From the NCBI RefSeq assembly GCF_000423225.1, contig NZ_AUHO01000006.1, positions 682,001 through 746,000 on the forward strand: 64,000 nucleotides of DNA, written 5' to 3'. This document shows, piece after piece, positions 49,186 to 60,465 of this stretch; the stretch's first letter is position 1; every line of letters starts with the position of its first letter. This DNA comes from Kaistia adipata DSM 17808 (lineage in GTDB: Bacteria; Pseudomonadota; Alphaproteobacteria; Rhizobiales; Kaistiaceae). Below the pieces are notes generated by a model. The model did no database searches. It saw nothing but the letters and a program-made list of their open reading frames with translations, and had not been told where the DNA came from. The translations under genes were made by a program, and so were the position numbers.

Positions 49186-49347
49186 GGGATCACGCGACAC
49201 AGAGACCGAAAGCCAAGCGAGCCGGACCGAAATGGTCCCCGACGGCAATGACTAATCGAATCCCGTGCATTGTGCACCCCTCCCCCGAAGCGCACGAGAA
49301 CATTGTCATGTTCCCGTGGCTCCCGGAAGACGGATCGGGCCGACGCC

Positions 49348-50691
49348 TCAGCGTTCCACAGCCAGCTTCTTTTCCAGCCAGTGGATGTCGTAGTTGCCGT
49401 CGGCGATGTCATGGTCGTCGACCAGCTGACGGAACAGCGGGATCGTCGTGGAGACACCGTCGACGACGAACTCGTCGAGCGCGCGGCGCAGGCGCATCAT
49501 GCATTCGACGCGGTTGCGGCCGTGCACGATGAGCTTGCCGATCAGGCTGTCGTAGTAGGGCGGGATCTTGTAGCCCTGATAGACGCCGGAATCGACGCGC
49601 ACGCCGAGGCCGCCCGGCGGGTGGTAGTAGGTGATCTTGCCGGGCGACGGCGCGAAGGTGCGCGGGTCCTCGGCATTGATGCGGCATTCGATGGCATGGC
49701 CCTCGAAGGTCACGTCCTCCTGGCGGAAGGACAGGCCGCTGCCGGCGGCGATGCGGATCTGTTCGTTCACCAGATCGATGCCGGTGACCGCCTCCGTCAC
49801 GGGATGCTCCACCTGCAGGCGGGTATTCATCTCGATGAAGTAGAACTCGCCGTTCTCGTACAGGAACTCGATCGTGCCGGCGCCCGAATAGCCGAGATCG
49901 GCCACGGCCTTGGCGCAGATGGCGCCGATCTTGTCGCGCTCGTCGGCGTTCAGCGCCGGCGAACCCGCCTCTTCCCAGACCTTCTGGTGGCGGCGCTGCA
50001 GCGAGCAGTCACGCTCGCCGAGATGCACGGCATAGCCCTTGCCGTCGCCGAGGATCTGGATCTCGATGTGACGCGGCTTCTCGAGGTACTTTTCCATGTA
50101 GACGGCGTCGTCGCCGAAGGCCGCCTTCGCCTCGGAACGGGCCGTCGCGAACGCAATGGCGACCTCGTCGGCCGAGCGCGCGACCTTCATGCCGCGACCA
50201 CCGCCGCCGGCCGAAGCCTTGATCAGGACCGGATAGCCGATCTCATGGCCGGTGCGGATGGCGTCCGCCTCGTCCTTGAGCGCGCCCTCGGAGCCGGGAA
50301 CGACCGGAATGCCAAGGCGCTTCGCCGTGCGCTTCGCCTCGATCTTGTCGCCCATCACACGAATGTGCTCGGACTTCGGACCGATGAAGGTGAGGTTGTG
50401 CGCCTCGAGGATCTCGGCGAAGCGGGCATTTTCCGACAGGAAGCCGTAGCCGGGATGGATCGCGTCGGCGCCGGTGATCTCGCAGGCGGCGAGCAGCGAC
50501 GGGATGTTGAGGTAGCTGTCGCGGGCGGGCGGCGGGCCGATGCAGACACTCTCGTCGGCGAGCCGGACATGCATCGCATCCGCGTCGGCCGTCGAATGCG
50601 CGGCGACCGTCTGAATCCCCAGTTCCTTGCAGGCCCGGAGAATCCGGAGGGCGATTTCGCCGCGATTGGCGATCAGGATCTTGTTGAACAT
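49348..50691 (-). CDS. accC: acetyl-CoA carboxylase, biotin carboxylase subunit
   Basis: 447-residue ATP-grasp enzyme carboxylating the biotin of AccB, first step of fatty-acid synthesis. [41 protein letters not shown], the Gly-rich [12 protein letters not shown] loop, [16 protein letters not shown] and the C-terminal [17 protein letters not shown] are clear. MFNKIL at 50691 is the family start; ATG at 50709 overlaps the accB stop (ATGA) and would add 6 residues. Confidence 0.96.
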   Translation of the reverse strand: MFNKILIANRGEIALRILRACKELGIQTVAAHSTADADAMHVRLADESVCIGPPPARDSYLNIPSLLAACEITGADAIHPGYGFLSENARFAEILEAHNLTFIGPKSEHIRVMGDKIEAKRTAKRLGIPVVPGSEGALKDEADAIRTGHEIGYPVLIKASAGGGGRGMKVARSADEVAIAFATARSEAKAAFGDDAVYMEKYLEKPRHIEIQILGDGKGYAVHLGERDCSLQRRHQKVWEEAGSPALNADERDKIGAICAKAVADLGYSGAGTIEFLYENGEFYFIEMNTRLQVEHPVTEAVTGIDLVNEQIRIAAGSGLSFRQEDVTFEGHAIECRINAEDPRTFAPSPGKITYYHPPGGLGVRVDSGVYQGYKIPPYYDSLIGKLIVHGRNRVECMMRLRRALDEFVVDGVSTTIPLFRQLVDDHDIADGNYDIHWLEKKLAVER

Positions 50692-50705
50692 CGGCGCCAC
50701 GCCGC

Positions 50706-51173
50706 TCATTCGATGATCAGCAACGGTTCGCCATACTCAACAGGCTGACCGTCATCGACCATGATCGCCTTCACCACGCCGGCGCGCGGGGCGGGAATCT
50801 GGTTCATCGTCTTCATGGCCTCGACGATGAGGAGCGTCTGGCCCTCGCGGACCGAATCGCCGATCTCGACGAACGACTTGGCGCCCGGCTCCGGCGAACG
50901 GTAGGCGGTGCCGACCATCGGCGACGGCACGACGCCCGGATGGCTGGCCAGATTGGCTTCGGCCGGCGCGGCGGCGGCGGCCACGGGGGCCGGAGCGGCG
51001 GCCGCCACGGGCGCTGCCACCTGATAGGCGGCGGGGGCGACCGTCACGTTGCGCGCCACGCGGATCCGCAGATCCTCGTGCTCGACCTCGATCTCGGAGA
51101 GGTCGGTCTCGGTCAGGAGCAGCGCCAGCTGGCGGATCAGATCCTGGTCGATCGTCGAATTTTTGCTCGTCAT
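50706..51173 (-). CDS. accB: acetyl-CoA carboxylase, biotin carboxyl carrier protein
   Basis: 155 residues. A helical N-terminus ([31 protein letters not shown]) and a Pro/Ala linker (about 48-75) lead to the biotinyl domain. Biotin-accepting Lys121 is in [13 protein letters not shown] at 51173 is chosen, with AGAAGG just before it; the in-frame extension to 51272 is rejected. Coupled to accC. Confidence 0.96.
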   Translation of the reverse strand: MTSKNSTIDQDLIRQLALLLTETDLSEIEVEHEDLRIRVARNVTVAPAAYQVAAPVAAAAPAPVAAAAAPAEANLASHPGVVPSPMVGTAYRSPEPGAKSFVEIGDSVREGQTLLIVEAMKTMNQIPAPRAGVVKAIMVDDGQPVEYGEPLLIIE

Positions 51174-51210
51174 GCCTTCTTGTTCTTTCGTTGAGCCCGC
51201 TCTCACGCGC

Positions 51211-51648
51211 CTACTCGACCAGCGGCTGCAGCGCCTGAAGCGCCAGGCCATAGCCGGCGGCTCCAAAACCACAGATCACGCCGGCGGCGACGGGAGAGAC
51301 ATAGGAATGATGCCGGAAGTCTTCACGCGCGAAGACATTGGAAAGATGCAGCTCGATCGTGGGGAGGCCGACCGCGCGGATGGCGTCGTGCAGGGCGATC
51401 GAAGTATGCGTATAGGCGCCGGGATTGATCACGATGCCCCGGAAGCGCCCGAGCGCCTCATGGATCCAGTCGACGAGGGTGCCCTCGTGATTCGACTGCC
51501 GGAAGTCCACGGCCATGCCGAGACGCTCGCCCGCGGCCTTCGTCTCAGCCTCGATCTCGCCCAGGGTCTTCGCCCCGTAGACACCAGGCTCGCGCTTGCC
51601 GAGCATGTTGAGGTTGGGGCCGTTGAGAACCAGGATTGAGACTGTCAT
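51211..51648 (-). CDS. aroQ: type II 3-dehydroquinate dehydratase
   Basis: 145-residue dodecameric shikimate-pathway enzyme. [18 protein letters not shown] contains the catalytic Arg/Tyr loop; [16 protein letters not shown] (catalytic Asn/His region) and [31 protein letters not shown] complete it. It lies 37 bp before accB on the same strand, the usual aroQ-accB-accC order. Confidence 0.96.
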   Translation of the reverse strand: MTVSILVLNGPNLNMLGKREPGVYGAKTLGEIEAETKAAGERLGMAVDFRQSNHEGTLVDWIHEALGRFRGIVINPGAYTHTSIALHDAIRAVGLPTIELHLSNVFAREDFRHHSYVSPVAAGVICGFGAAGYGLALQALQPLVE

Positions 51649-51723
51649 CGATGATTTTCTACCAATGGCGGCGCAAGGACTGGCCCTTGCGGCGAGGTTG
51701 GCCGGTTATAGGGGGTCGCGGAA

Positions 51724-51756
51724 TAAAGGAAAAGCCCCGGGGCCCTCGCTCCGGGG
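51724..51756 (-). terminator. Rho-independent terminator after the DsbA-like gene
   Basis: On the minus strand the stem CCCCGG/CCGGGG (51751-51756 and 51735-51740) with a 10-base loop is followed by CTTTTCCTTT. Lies 30 bp beyond the stop. Confidence 0.7.
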
Positions 51757-51785
51757 GTAGTGCCGCATGAATCTCCTCCGCGCGA

Positions 51786-52544
51786 TCAGCAGCTCGTCGA
51801 GCCGCATTCGCGCACGGACTTGATCTTTTCCTTCAGCGTGTCGTAGCCGACGGCCCCGACGACGACGTCGTTCTGCAGAACATAGGACGGCGTGCCGTTG
51901 ATGCCGAGCGCCTGGGCGAGCGCGTACGACTCATTGATGGTCGCGCCCACCTCCGGGTCCTTCAGCTGCGCCTGGATTGCGGCCTTGTCGAGACCGAGAC
52001 CGGCCGCGACCGCCAGCGCGCGGGCGCCATCGACGGCCCCGCGGCTCATCAGCAGCTCGTCGAAGAAGGCGCGGAACTTGTCCGGCGCGATCTTGCTGAC
52101 GACGACGGCGACCTGGGCCGCCTCTTCCGAGCCCTGGCCGAGAACCGGGAACTCCTTGAGGATGACCCGCAGCCCCTTGTCCTCCTCGAGCAGGCGCTCC
52201 ATGTCGGCATGGGCGCGCTTGCAGTAGCCGCAATTGTAGTCGAAGAACTCGACCAGCGTGACGTCGCCCTCGGGATTGCCGAGCACGACGTGGCGCTTCG
52301 AATTGAACAGCTGGTCGGCGTATTTGGCGACGCCGTCACGGCGCGCCTCCGCTTCCGCGACCTCCTGCTTACGCTGGAGCTCCTGCATCGCATCGCGGAT
52401 CACCTCCGGATGCTGCATCAGATATTCCTTCACGACCGCTCCGATTTCGGAGCGCTGGCTGTCGGAAAACTCGGCCGCCTGGGCGGGCGCCGTCGTCATC
52501 AAAGCCAGGGCGGCAATCCCCGCAGCGTGGAAAAATCTCGGCAT
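51786..52544 (-). CDS. DsbA-family thiol:disulfide protein
   Basis: 252 residues. Signal peptide RFFHAAGIAALALMTTAPAQAA. A helical N-terminal extension (EIGAVVKEYLMQHPEVIRDAMQEL, as in ScsC/DsbG-like proteins) precedes the thioredoxin fold with active site FFDYNCGYCKRA (CGYC) and the cis-Pro loop NGTPSYV. Two more cysteines lie at the very C-terminus (ECGSTSC). The AGGTGA site upstream of ATG 52544 sets the start. Predicted periplasmic oxidase or isomerase. Confidence 0.9.
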   Translation of the reverse strand: MPRFFHAAGIAALALMTTAPAQAAEFSDSQRSEIGAVVKEYLMQHPEVIRDAMQELQRKQEVAEAEARRDGVAKYADQLFNSKRHVVLGNPEGDVTLVEFFDYNCGYCKRAHADMERLLEEDKGLRVILKEFPVLGQGSEEAAQVAVVVSKIAPDKFRAFFDELLMSRGAVDGARALAVAAGLGLDKAAIQAQLKDPEVGATINESYALAQALGINGTPSYVLQNDVVVGAVGYDTLKEKIKSVRECGSTSC

Positions 52545-52602
52545 TGCAATCACCTGTCTGGACCCTTTGACGGTTCGCACGAACAGCAACTTGGCGAGTC
52601 GC

Positions 52603-53991
52603 TCATCGGCTCTTCGGTGGCGGTGTATAGGATACGATGTCGTCGGCGCGAAGCCATGCCGGCGACCCCGTCTTGAACTGGCTCTGCGCGCGCTTGGCGC
52701 GCGACTTGGCCGAGGCGAACTTGCCCTCGGCGAACTCGCCCTGCGCGGTGGCGAGATCGGCCATCGCGACGTCGCCGCGCAGCGCATAGGCGCGCGCCAG
52801 GCTGCGGTAGCCGATCGGCATGTCCGGGTCGGACTGCAGGCCGATCGTCAGGTTCTTGACCGCCTCGTCGATCGACTTCTTGTCGCCGACCTCGACCAGC
52901 GCCTGGCCCAGCATGATGCGAAGCAGGCCCGATTTCGGCGCGGCCGCGACGGCCTTGCGCAGCGGCGCGACGGCCTCCTTGGCGCGGCCGCTCTCGAGCA
53001 GCACCTGCCCCTGGAGCTCATGGAAATAGGGATAGTTCGGGCGCGAGCGAACCAACGCCGCGGTCTGGTCGAGCGCATTGCGGGAGTTGCCCGTCCGGTA
53101 GGCGAGGATGGCGCGCGCATAGCGAGCCGGCATCGACGTATCGCTCGGCGGATAGCGCCGCATCACCAGCATGGGATCCTCGGAGAAGGCCGAGAGCTTG
53201 GCGCGCACCATGTCGTGCCGCGCCTGCAGCTCCGCCGAATCCTTGGCGTTGTAGAACTTGCTCTTCCTCGCGTCGCGCTGGATCAGATCGATGCGCTCGG
53301 TAGGAAGCGGGTGGCTGCGGAGATAGGGATTGGAGCCGCGGCTGGAGAACAGCGTGTTGTCCGCGAAGCGCTCGAAGGTGGTGATCATGCCCTTCGCCGA
53401 CTGGCCCGTCTTGTCCAGATAGGTCAGCGCCGAGCGGTCGGCCGCCATCTCCTCGGACCGCTGGTAGGCGAGCAGGCCGCGACGGACGAGTTCGCCCGAG
53501 CCCATGGCGATGCCGCCACCGGCGCGCGCCGCGTCGCCCGATCCGCTGGCGGCGCCGGCGATCGCGGCGCCCATGCCGACGACGCTACCGATCATGGCCA
53601 TGGTGCGCGCGGTCTCGAGCTGCTGGCGCAGCTGGATCTGGTGATTGCCGGCGAGATGCCCCGTCTCATGCGCCAGCACGCCGATCAGCTCGTTCGGCGT
53701 CTTCGAATCGATGATCGCGCCGGTGTTGACGAAGATCTTCTCGCCCGAGGCGACGAAGGCGTTGAAGTCCGGGCTGTTGACCAGATAGAGCTCCACCGAG
53801 GAAGCGCGCAGGCCCGCCGCCTTGAAGATCGGGCGCAGATAATCCTGGATCAGCGCCTCGGTCTCGGCATCGCGGACCAGCGACGGGCGCGACTGCGCGA
53901 CGGCCGGCGCGCCGCCTGAGCTCGCCAAGAGCGCGGCCGCCACGACGCCGCCGAGAAGACCACGCATCACCCGCTGCGCTGAAATGAACAC
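52603..53991 (-). CDS. M48-family periplasmic metalloprotease (BepA-like)
   Basis: 462 residues. A signal peptide ends near VAQS (about 34). The zinc motif HETGH is at about 108-112, with the distal Glu in SEEMAADRSAL. TPR-like helices fill about 300-430 (RSRPNYPYFHELQGQVLLESGRAKEA). Layout matches BepA/YfgC, which degrades misassembled outer-membrane proteins. GTG at 53991 with AGGAGG 6 bases upstream is the start. Follows in the same direction as the DsbA-like gene, suggesting a shared envelope-folding role. Confidence 0.9.
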   Translation of the reverse strand: MFISAQRVMRGLLGGVVAAALLASSGGAPAVAQSRPSLVRDAETEALIQDYLRPIFKAAGLRASSVELYLVNSPDFNAFVASGEKIFVNTGAIIDSKTPNELIGVLAHETGHLAGNHQIQLRQQLETARTMAMIGSVVGMGAAIAGAASGSGDAARAGGGIAMGSGELVRRGLLAYQRSEEMAADRSALTYLDKTGQSAKGMITTFERFADNTLFSSRGSNPYLRSHPLPTERIDLIQRDARKSKFYNAKDSAELQARHDMVRAKLSAFSEDPMLVMRRYPPSDTSMPARYARAILAYRTGNSRNALDQTAALVRSRPNYPYFHELQGQVLLESGRAKEAVAPLRKAVAAAPKSGLLRIMLGQALVEVGDKKSIDEAVKNLTIGLQSDPDMPIGYRSLARAYALRGDVAMADLATAQGEFAEGKFASAKSRAKRAQSQFKTGSPAWLRADDIVSYTPPPKSR

Positions 53992-54137
53992 CCGTCCCCT
54001 CCTGCTCTGGCCTTTCGCTCGCGGCCGACGAATTGTATGAAGCCGCTCGCCGTGTCGCCAACCGCCCCCTCCTTGGACGGATGCGCAGAAATTGGGGCGA
54101 TAGCAAGACTTTTCCCGCCAGGATGGAACCCCTCGCC

Positions 54138-55301
54138 ATGACAGCCCAAGATCGTCCGCCGTCGCGCCGCAGCGCTGTCGCGCCGTTCATCGCCATGGAC
54201 GTCATGTCGGCCGCCTTCGACCGGATCGCCAAGGGCGAGCGGATCATCCGCATGGAAATCGGCGAGCCGGGCGCCACGGCGCCGAAGGCGGTGCTCGACG
54301 CCGCCCGCGCCGCGCTCGACGAGGGCCGGATCGGCTACACGGAGGCACTCGGCTCGCGGGCGCTCCGGCAGCGCATCGCGCAATACTATGCCGATACGCA
54401 CGGCGTCGACGTCCCGCCGTCGCGGATCGCGATCACCACGGGCTCGTCGGCCGGCTTCAACCTCGCCTTCCTGGCGGCGTTCGACCCCGGCGAGCGGGTC
54501 GCCATCGCCTCGCCCGGCTACCCGGCCTATCGCAACATCCTCGGCGCGCTCGGTCTGGAAGTCGTCGAGATCGAGACCAGCGCCGACACCCGCCACGCCA
54601 TCACGCCGGCGATGCTCGAGAAGGTCCACGCCGAAAAGCCGCTCGCCGGCATCCTGATCGCGAGCCCCGGCAATCCGACCGGCACGATGATGACGCCGGA
54701 AGCGCTCGCCGCGCTCGTCCGCGCCGCCGACGATCTCGGCATCCGCTTCATCTCGGACGAGATCTATCACGGCCTCGTCTATGAGGGCGTGGCGGAGACG
54801 GCCCTGAAGACCAGCGACCGCGCCATCGTCATCAACTCGTTCTCGAAATATTACTGCATGACCGGCTGGCGCATCGGCTGGATGGTGCTGCCGGAGATCC
54901 TCGTGCGTCCGGTCGAACGGATTGCGCAGAGCCTCTACATCTCCGCGCCCGACCTGTCGCAGCGCGCCGCGATCGCCGCCTTCGACGCGACCGAGGCGCT
55001 GGAGATCATCAAGGCCGGCTATGCGGCGAATCGCCGGCTGCTGCTCGATACGCTGCCGAAGATCGGCTTCGACGACTATTTCCCGGTCGACGGCGCCTTC
55101 TACATCTACGCCTCGGTGCGCCGCTTCTCGAACGATTCGGCCGAGTTCGCGCAGAAGATGCTCGCCGAGGCCGGCATCTCGGCGACGCCGGGCGCGGACT
55201 TCGACCGCATCCACGGCCACAGCCATATCCGCTTCTCCTTCGCCGGCGCGACCGGAGAGATGGCGGAAGCGGCGGAGCGCATGCAGCGCTGGCTCGGCTG
55301 A
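54138..55301 (+). CDS. class I/II pyridoxal-phosphate aminotransferase
   Basis: 387 residues. MEIGEPG, ITTGSSAGFNLAFLAAFDPGE, SPGNPTGTMM, SDEIYHG, the PLP Lys in NSFSKYYCMTGWRIGWMV and the C-terminal HIRFSFAGAT are fold-type I class I signatures. Substrate not determined. ATG at 54138 is chosen (MTAQDRP); earlier in-frame ATGs at 54123 and 54033 are less likely. Monocistronic, divergent from the M48 protease. Confidence 0.9.
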   Translation: MTAQDRPPSRRSAVAPFIAMDVMSAAFDRIAKGERIIRMEIGEPGATAPKAVLDAARAALDEGRIGYTEALGSRALRQRIAQYYADTHGVDVPPSRIAITTGSSAGFNLAFLAAFDPGERVAIASPGYPAYRNILGALGLEVVEIETSADTRHAITPAMLEKVHAEKPLAGILIASPGNPTGTMMTPEALAALVRAADDLGIRFISDEIYHGLVYEGVAETALKTSDRAIVINSFSKYYCMTGWRIGWMVLPEILVRPVERIAQSLYISAPDLSQRAAIAAFDATEALEIIKAGYAANRRLLLDTLPKIGFDDYFPVDGAFYIYASVRRFSNDSAEFAQKMLAEAGISATPGADFDRIHGHSHIRFSFAGATGEMAEAAERMQRWLG

Positions 55302-55308
55302 GCCGGCG

Positions 55309-56592
55309 TCAGGCCTTGACGCCGAGCCGCGGCTCGACCTTGGCGACCGGCTTCGGCAGCATCACCGGCTCGTGGTCGGAGCTTGCGAAGATCTCGCGAT
55401 CGAGACGCTGCATGGCACCGGCCAGGATGCCGACGTCGACGAGGTCGTCCTCGGCCGAGAACACCTCGATCTCGGTCATGCGGGCCAGTTCGCTCACCAG
55501 GCCCTCTTCGAGGCCGGCCCTGAAGCCGGCTTCCATCAGGTCGAAGGCCGCGACGCCGCGCCCGGTGATGGCGACACGCTGCGGATTGATCAGCGCGATC
55601 AGGCGCGACAGGCCGAAGCCGAGCGCCAGCCCGGCCTGGTGATAGGCCATGCGCACGCGATCCTCGCCGGCCCTGCCCCGCTCCTCGAGCGCGTGCATCG
55701 TCTCGGCGTCCGGATCGATCTCGGTCGGCGGTTCGTCCGGCGGCAGGTTCTCTACGGCGCGATAGATGGCGTAGTCGGCGACATAGGCCTCGACGCAGCC
55801 ACGCCGGCCACAGCGGCAGAGCGCGCCGCCGGGCATGTGATTGGCGTGGCCGAACTCGGCGCCGGAACCGAAGGCGCCGGTGAACAGCTTGCCGTTGATG
55901 TAGAGCCCCATGCCGACGCCATAGGCCATGAAGATCGCGGCGAAGGTGCCGCCGAAGCGAACCGGATCGCGCGAATTCAGCGCCTGCGCCATCATGTTCA
56001 CGTCGTTGGTCATCGAGGTGCGGATGCCGAGCGCGTCGCCGACGGGCCCCGGGATCGGGCCGACATCGACGGAAACGGTCGGGCTCCAGAGCAGCGTGCC
56101 GGTCGTCTCGTCCGTGGTGCCGGGGATCGCGATCGAAATCTCGGAAACCCGCGACGTCTCGATGCCACGATCGGCGAAATAGCCACGGATGATCTCGATC
56201 AGCTGCGGTACGAAGGCTGCGGAATCCCGCCCCATGGTGGCGATCGCGTAGCGACTGCGGTCGCGCAGGTGCCCGGCATAGTCGCTAAGCAGCAACGTCA
56301 CCGTGTTGAGCGAGATCTTGACGCCCAGGACGAAGGCGGCCTCGGCGTTCAGCGTCAGCGCGACGCGCGGGCGGCCCCGTCCGAGCGGCCGTTCGCTGCG
56401 CTCGTCGATATTGGCCGTCACCAGGATATGCTCGGCGAGCAGGTCTCCCGTGATCGCTGAAATCGTCGCCGGACTCAGTCCCGTCTCTCGACCGAGTTCG
56501 ACTCTGGCCAACGGCCCGGCGCGCCGTACGGCACTGAGAACGAGGCCGCGATTCTGGCGACGCACGAGTTCTGTGTCGGCTTTGCTCTGCAC
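55309..56592 (-). CDS. ROK-family transcriptional regulator
   Basis: 427 residues. The N-terminal winged helix (about 10-70; ADTELVRRQNRGLVLSAVRRAGPLARVELGRETGLSPATISAITGDLL) is followed by a sugar-kinase-like ROK domain with the zinc motif CRCGRRGCVEAY (about 248-260). GTG at 56592 is chosen because GAGGG lies about 5 bases upstream; TTG at 56640 is possible. Divergent from pgi, so a sugar-responsive control of glucose metabolism is likely. Confidence 0.9.
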   Translation of the reverse strand: MQSKADTELVRRQNRGLVLSAVRRAGPLARVELGRETGLSPATISAITGDLLAEHILVTANIDERSERPLGRGRPRVALTLNAEAAFVLGVKISLNTVTLLLSDYAGHLRDRSRYAIATMGRDSAAFVPQLIEIIRGYFADRGIETSRVSEISIAIPGTTDETTGTLLWSPTVSVDVGPIPGPVGDALGIRTSMTNDVNMMAQALNSRDPVRFGGTFAAIFMAYGVGMGLYINGKLFTGAFGSGAEFGHANHMPGGALCRCGRRGCVEAYVADYAIYRAVENLPPDEPPTEIDPDAETMHALEERGRAGEDRVRMAYHQAGLALGFGLSRLIALINPQRVAITGRGVAAFDLMEAGFRAGLEEGLVSELARMTEIEVFSAEDDLVDVGILAGAMQRLDREIFASSDHEPVMLPKPVAKVEPRLGVKA

Positions 56593-56810
56593 GATTCCCT
56601 CTCCGCGCCGCAGGATGCGGTATCGATAATTGATTTCCAAGGACTATTCGACGGCGGGACGACCGGTCAAATCTAGTATAGTACCGAAAGGTGGCGGGGC
56701 CATGTTTTCGTTACCACCATCGACGCCCCGCGACCGGCCTTGCCGCGACGGCGACGGCATCGTATGTCCTCACGGCCCCGTAGGCTCATCGCTTCGAAGG
56801 ACGTCCATCC
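56593..56810. promoter_or_regulatory. divergent promoter region, ROK regulator and pgi
   Basis: 218 bp between divergent starts. It holds a perfect 8-bp palindrome GACCGGTC (56661-56668) and, 8 bp on, TATAGT (56677-56682) as a possible -10 for pgi. I could not pair a convincing -35. A ROK operator is expected here. Confidence 0.4.
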
Positions 56811-58463
<1,653 letters not shown>

Positions 58464-58475
58464 CACGCAATGAAG

Positions 58476-58496
58476 AGCCGGCCCCGCGCCGGCTCG
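58476..58496. terminator. hairpin between convergent pgi and crp-like genes
   Basis: Perfect 8-bp stem GAGCCGGC/GCCGGCTC with a 5-base loop, 13 bp after pgi. No T-run on the plus strand and only TCTTCATT on the minus, so it would be a weak, possibly two-way terminator. Confidence 0.45.
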
Positions 58497-58524
58497 ATAC
58501 CCGGGAGAACCGGTGCGGCCTGCC

Positions 58525-59202
58525 TCAGGTTTCCCGCGCCGACCGATGCACCACGATCCGGTGGCCATCCACGGACAGGCGGCGCTCCTTCACCAGAGCG
58601 CGGATCTGCTTGTTCACGGCCTCGCGGCTGGCACCCAGCATCTGCGCCAGCGTGCCCTGCGTCAGGTCGAGCTCGACCACGGCGACATCGCGCTCGATGC
58701 GGCCATGGATGAGGGCGAGCTGACGCAACAGCACCAGCAGACGATGACGCAGGTCGGAGAAGACGGCGCGATTGACCTGTTCATTGGTGTGCCGCAGCCG
58801 TTCGCAGAGACTGAGGATGATCTGACGCTGCAGCCGGCTCGAATTGTCGAGCAGGGTCAGGAACGACTGGCGCGGAATGAAGATCAGGCGGGCGTCCGTC
58901 AGCGTCGCGGCGCCGGCGCTGCGCGGCAGGCCGTCGATCAGCGCGATCTCGCCGATGACCTCGCCTTCCTCGAAGAGCTGGATGGTGAGCTCACGGCTGT
59001 CGTCGGCCGTCAGGAAGATGCGGACGATGCCGTCGACGACCGAGTAGAGCCCGTCCGACTCGTCGCCCTGCGAGAACAGCAGCGTTTCGGCCGGGACGGT
59101 CGACACGCGGGCGATCTGCGCCAGTCGCGTGATGTCGTCATTGTCCAGGCCGTTAAAAAAGCTCGTGCGACCGAGCCAGGTCACGATTTCCGAGATCTGC
59201 AC
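58525..59202 (-). CDS. Crp/Fnr family transcriptional regulator
   Basis: 225 residues. The cNMP-binding domain (about 20-130; LFSQGDESDGLYSVVDGIVRIFL, GEVIGEIALIDGLPRSA) is joined to an HTH_Crp domain with TQGTLAQMLGASREAVNKQIRAL (about 175-200). It has no FNR cysteine cluster. GTG at 59202 is preferred because GGAGGG lies about 5 bases upstream. The effector is not evident. Convergent with pgi. Confidence 0.9.
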   Translation of the reverse strand: MQISEIVTWLGRTSFFNGLDNDDITRLAQIARVSTVPAETLLFSQGDESDGLYSVVDGIVRIFLTADDSRELTIQLFEEGEVIGEIALIDGLPRSAGAATLTDARLIFIPRQSFLTLLDNSSRLQRQIILSLCERLRHTNEQVNRAVFSDLRHRLLVLLRQLALIHGRIERDVAVVELDLTQGTLAQMLGASREAVNKQIRALVKERRLSVDGHRIVVHRSARET

Positions 59203-59263
59203 CCTGCCCTCCGTCGGCCACGCGCTGTCCCTGCGCCCTGCAACCGATAGCATTCAAATGGCT

Positions 59264-60316
59264 TCATGACGAGCGAGGGGCTTGCCCGCCGCGCTTCAGG
59301 AGCTCGCGGAACACCGACCGGCGCCAGGATTGCAGCGCCCGCTCCTCCGTCTCCATCGCCATCACGACGCGGCCGTCGATCAGGAGCCGCGCGGCGCGCC
59401 GGAAACGGACGGGCGAAAGCGCGTCGGCGATGCTGCGGCATCGCGCGTCGTCATAGAGCCTGTCCGCCAGGTCGAGCGCCGCGACCAGCGCGAGGCGGAT
59501 GCCAGAACGGTTGACCAGATCGTCGAGCGCCTGCTCCTCGGCGGCGCCGTCGAGCCGCCGCGCCGCCTGCAGGACGTCGACGACCAGACGCAGCAGCTCG
59601 AAATGATGAGAACTGGCGGCATGGACGCCGGCGATGGCGAGGCGCGCCGACGGACGTGCCGCTGAGGCGGGATCGCCATCCGGGCAGAGTTCGTCGAAGC
59701 CGAGCGACAGGACCGACCGCAAGCCGGGCGCATGCACCAGATTGCCCTGGATTTCCAGCATCAGCATGGGATGGCGGACATGGATCCACTTGCGTTCTAG
59801 CTGCTCGTCATCGCGTTGGCTCGGATGCAGCGCGAAATCCGACCGCGCCGCGACAGCCTCGACCTCGTCCAGCCGATCGAGGGGGACGATGATGTCGATG
59901 TCACTGGTCGGCCGGAGCACGGGATCGGGATAAAGGTTCTCGGCGAAATCCTGCCCCTTGATCAGCAGGGCCGGCGCGCCGGCCGCTACGAGCGCCGCCT
60001 GGAGCTGCTTCGCCTGCGCCCGAAGCTGCATGTTGAAGGCGACGCCAGCCTGGTAGCGCATGGCGAAATGATCGCGAATCGGCACCAGGTCCGGCGTGGA
60101 CAGCCCGGGCCGCACCTTCCTGAGGACGGCCGGGAGCACGCCGTGCCGCTCGGCCTGCGACAGCAGCCGCTGCGCGCGCGCGGCGGCAAGCGGCGGCGGC
60201 GCCATGCTGCCCTCGGGGTCGGCGAGCGCGATGAGCAGGCGCGAATCGGCGCCCGAAAGCCGACGCGGCGTCTCGGAGGCTGAAGGGATCGTGCCGTCGG
60301 TCTCGCTGGCGGACAT
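59264..60316 (-). CDS. lasso-cluster-type nucleotidyltransferase (NTP_transf_5)
   Basis: 350 residues. LLIKGQDFAENLYPDPVLRPTSDIDIIVPL (about 118-145) has the G-K, Arg and SDID metal motif of the uncharacterised nucleotidyltransferase family that recurs in RiPP clusters with HprK-like kinases. The remaining helical domain (about 200-330) is variable. It follows the 31-residue peptide gene by 150 bp on the same strand, across a hairpin. By analogy with PsmN-type proteins it may add a group to a phosphorylated peptide; the donor is unknown. ATG at 60316 chosen. Confidence 0.82.
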   Translation of the reverse strand: MSASETDGTIPSASETPRRLSGADSRLLIALADPEGSMAPPPLAAARAQRLLSQAERHGVLPAVLRKVRPGLSTPDLVPIRDHFAMRYQAGVAFNMQLRAQAKQLQAALVAAGAPALLIKGQDFAENLYPDPVLRPTSDIDIIVPLDRLDEVEAVAARSDFALHPSQRDDEQLERKWIHVRHPMLMLEIQGNLVHAPGLRSVLSLGFDELCPDGDPASAARPSARLAIAGVHAASSHHFELLRLVVDVLQAARRLDGAAEEQALDDLVNRSGIRLALVAALDLADRLYDDARCRSIADALSPVRFRRAARLLIDGRVVMAMETEERALQSWRRSVFRELLKRGGQAPRSS

Positions 60317-60409
60317 GGGGCTACTCTGGCTGGAAGTCTCGATGCTGGGTGAAGCGACGCACAATGTTCACCGAGTCGGGCGCCCTGTCATGAGGCTCAA
60401 ATGCAAGAA

Positions 60410-60435
60410 GCGGAGCCGCATCGCTGCAGCTCCGC
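60410..60435 (-). terminator. hairpin between peptide gene and nucleotidyltransferase
   Basis: Stem GCGGAGC/GCTCCGC with an inner GCA/TGC pair and a 4-base loop, followed on the minus strand by TTCTTGCATTT. It lies 30 bp after the peptide stop. A leaky terminator here would make more peptide mRNA than enzyme mRNA. Confidence 0.5.
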
Positions 60436-60465
60436 CAACAAACCGGCCTATGCCAAAGGCAGGGA

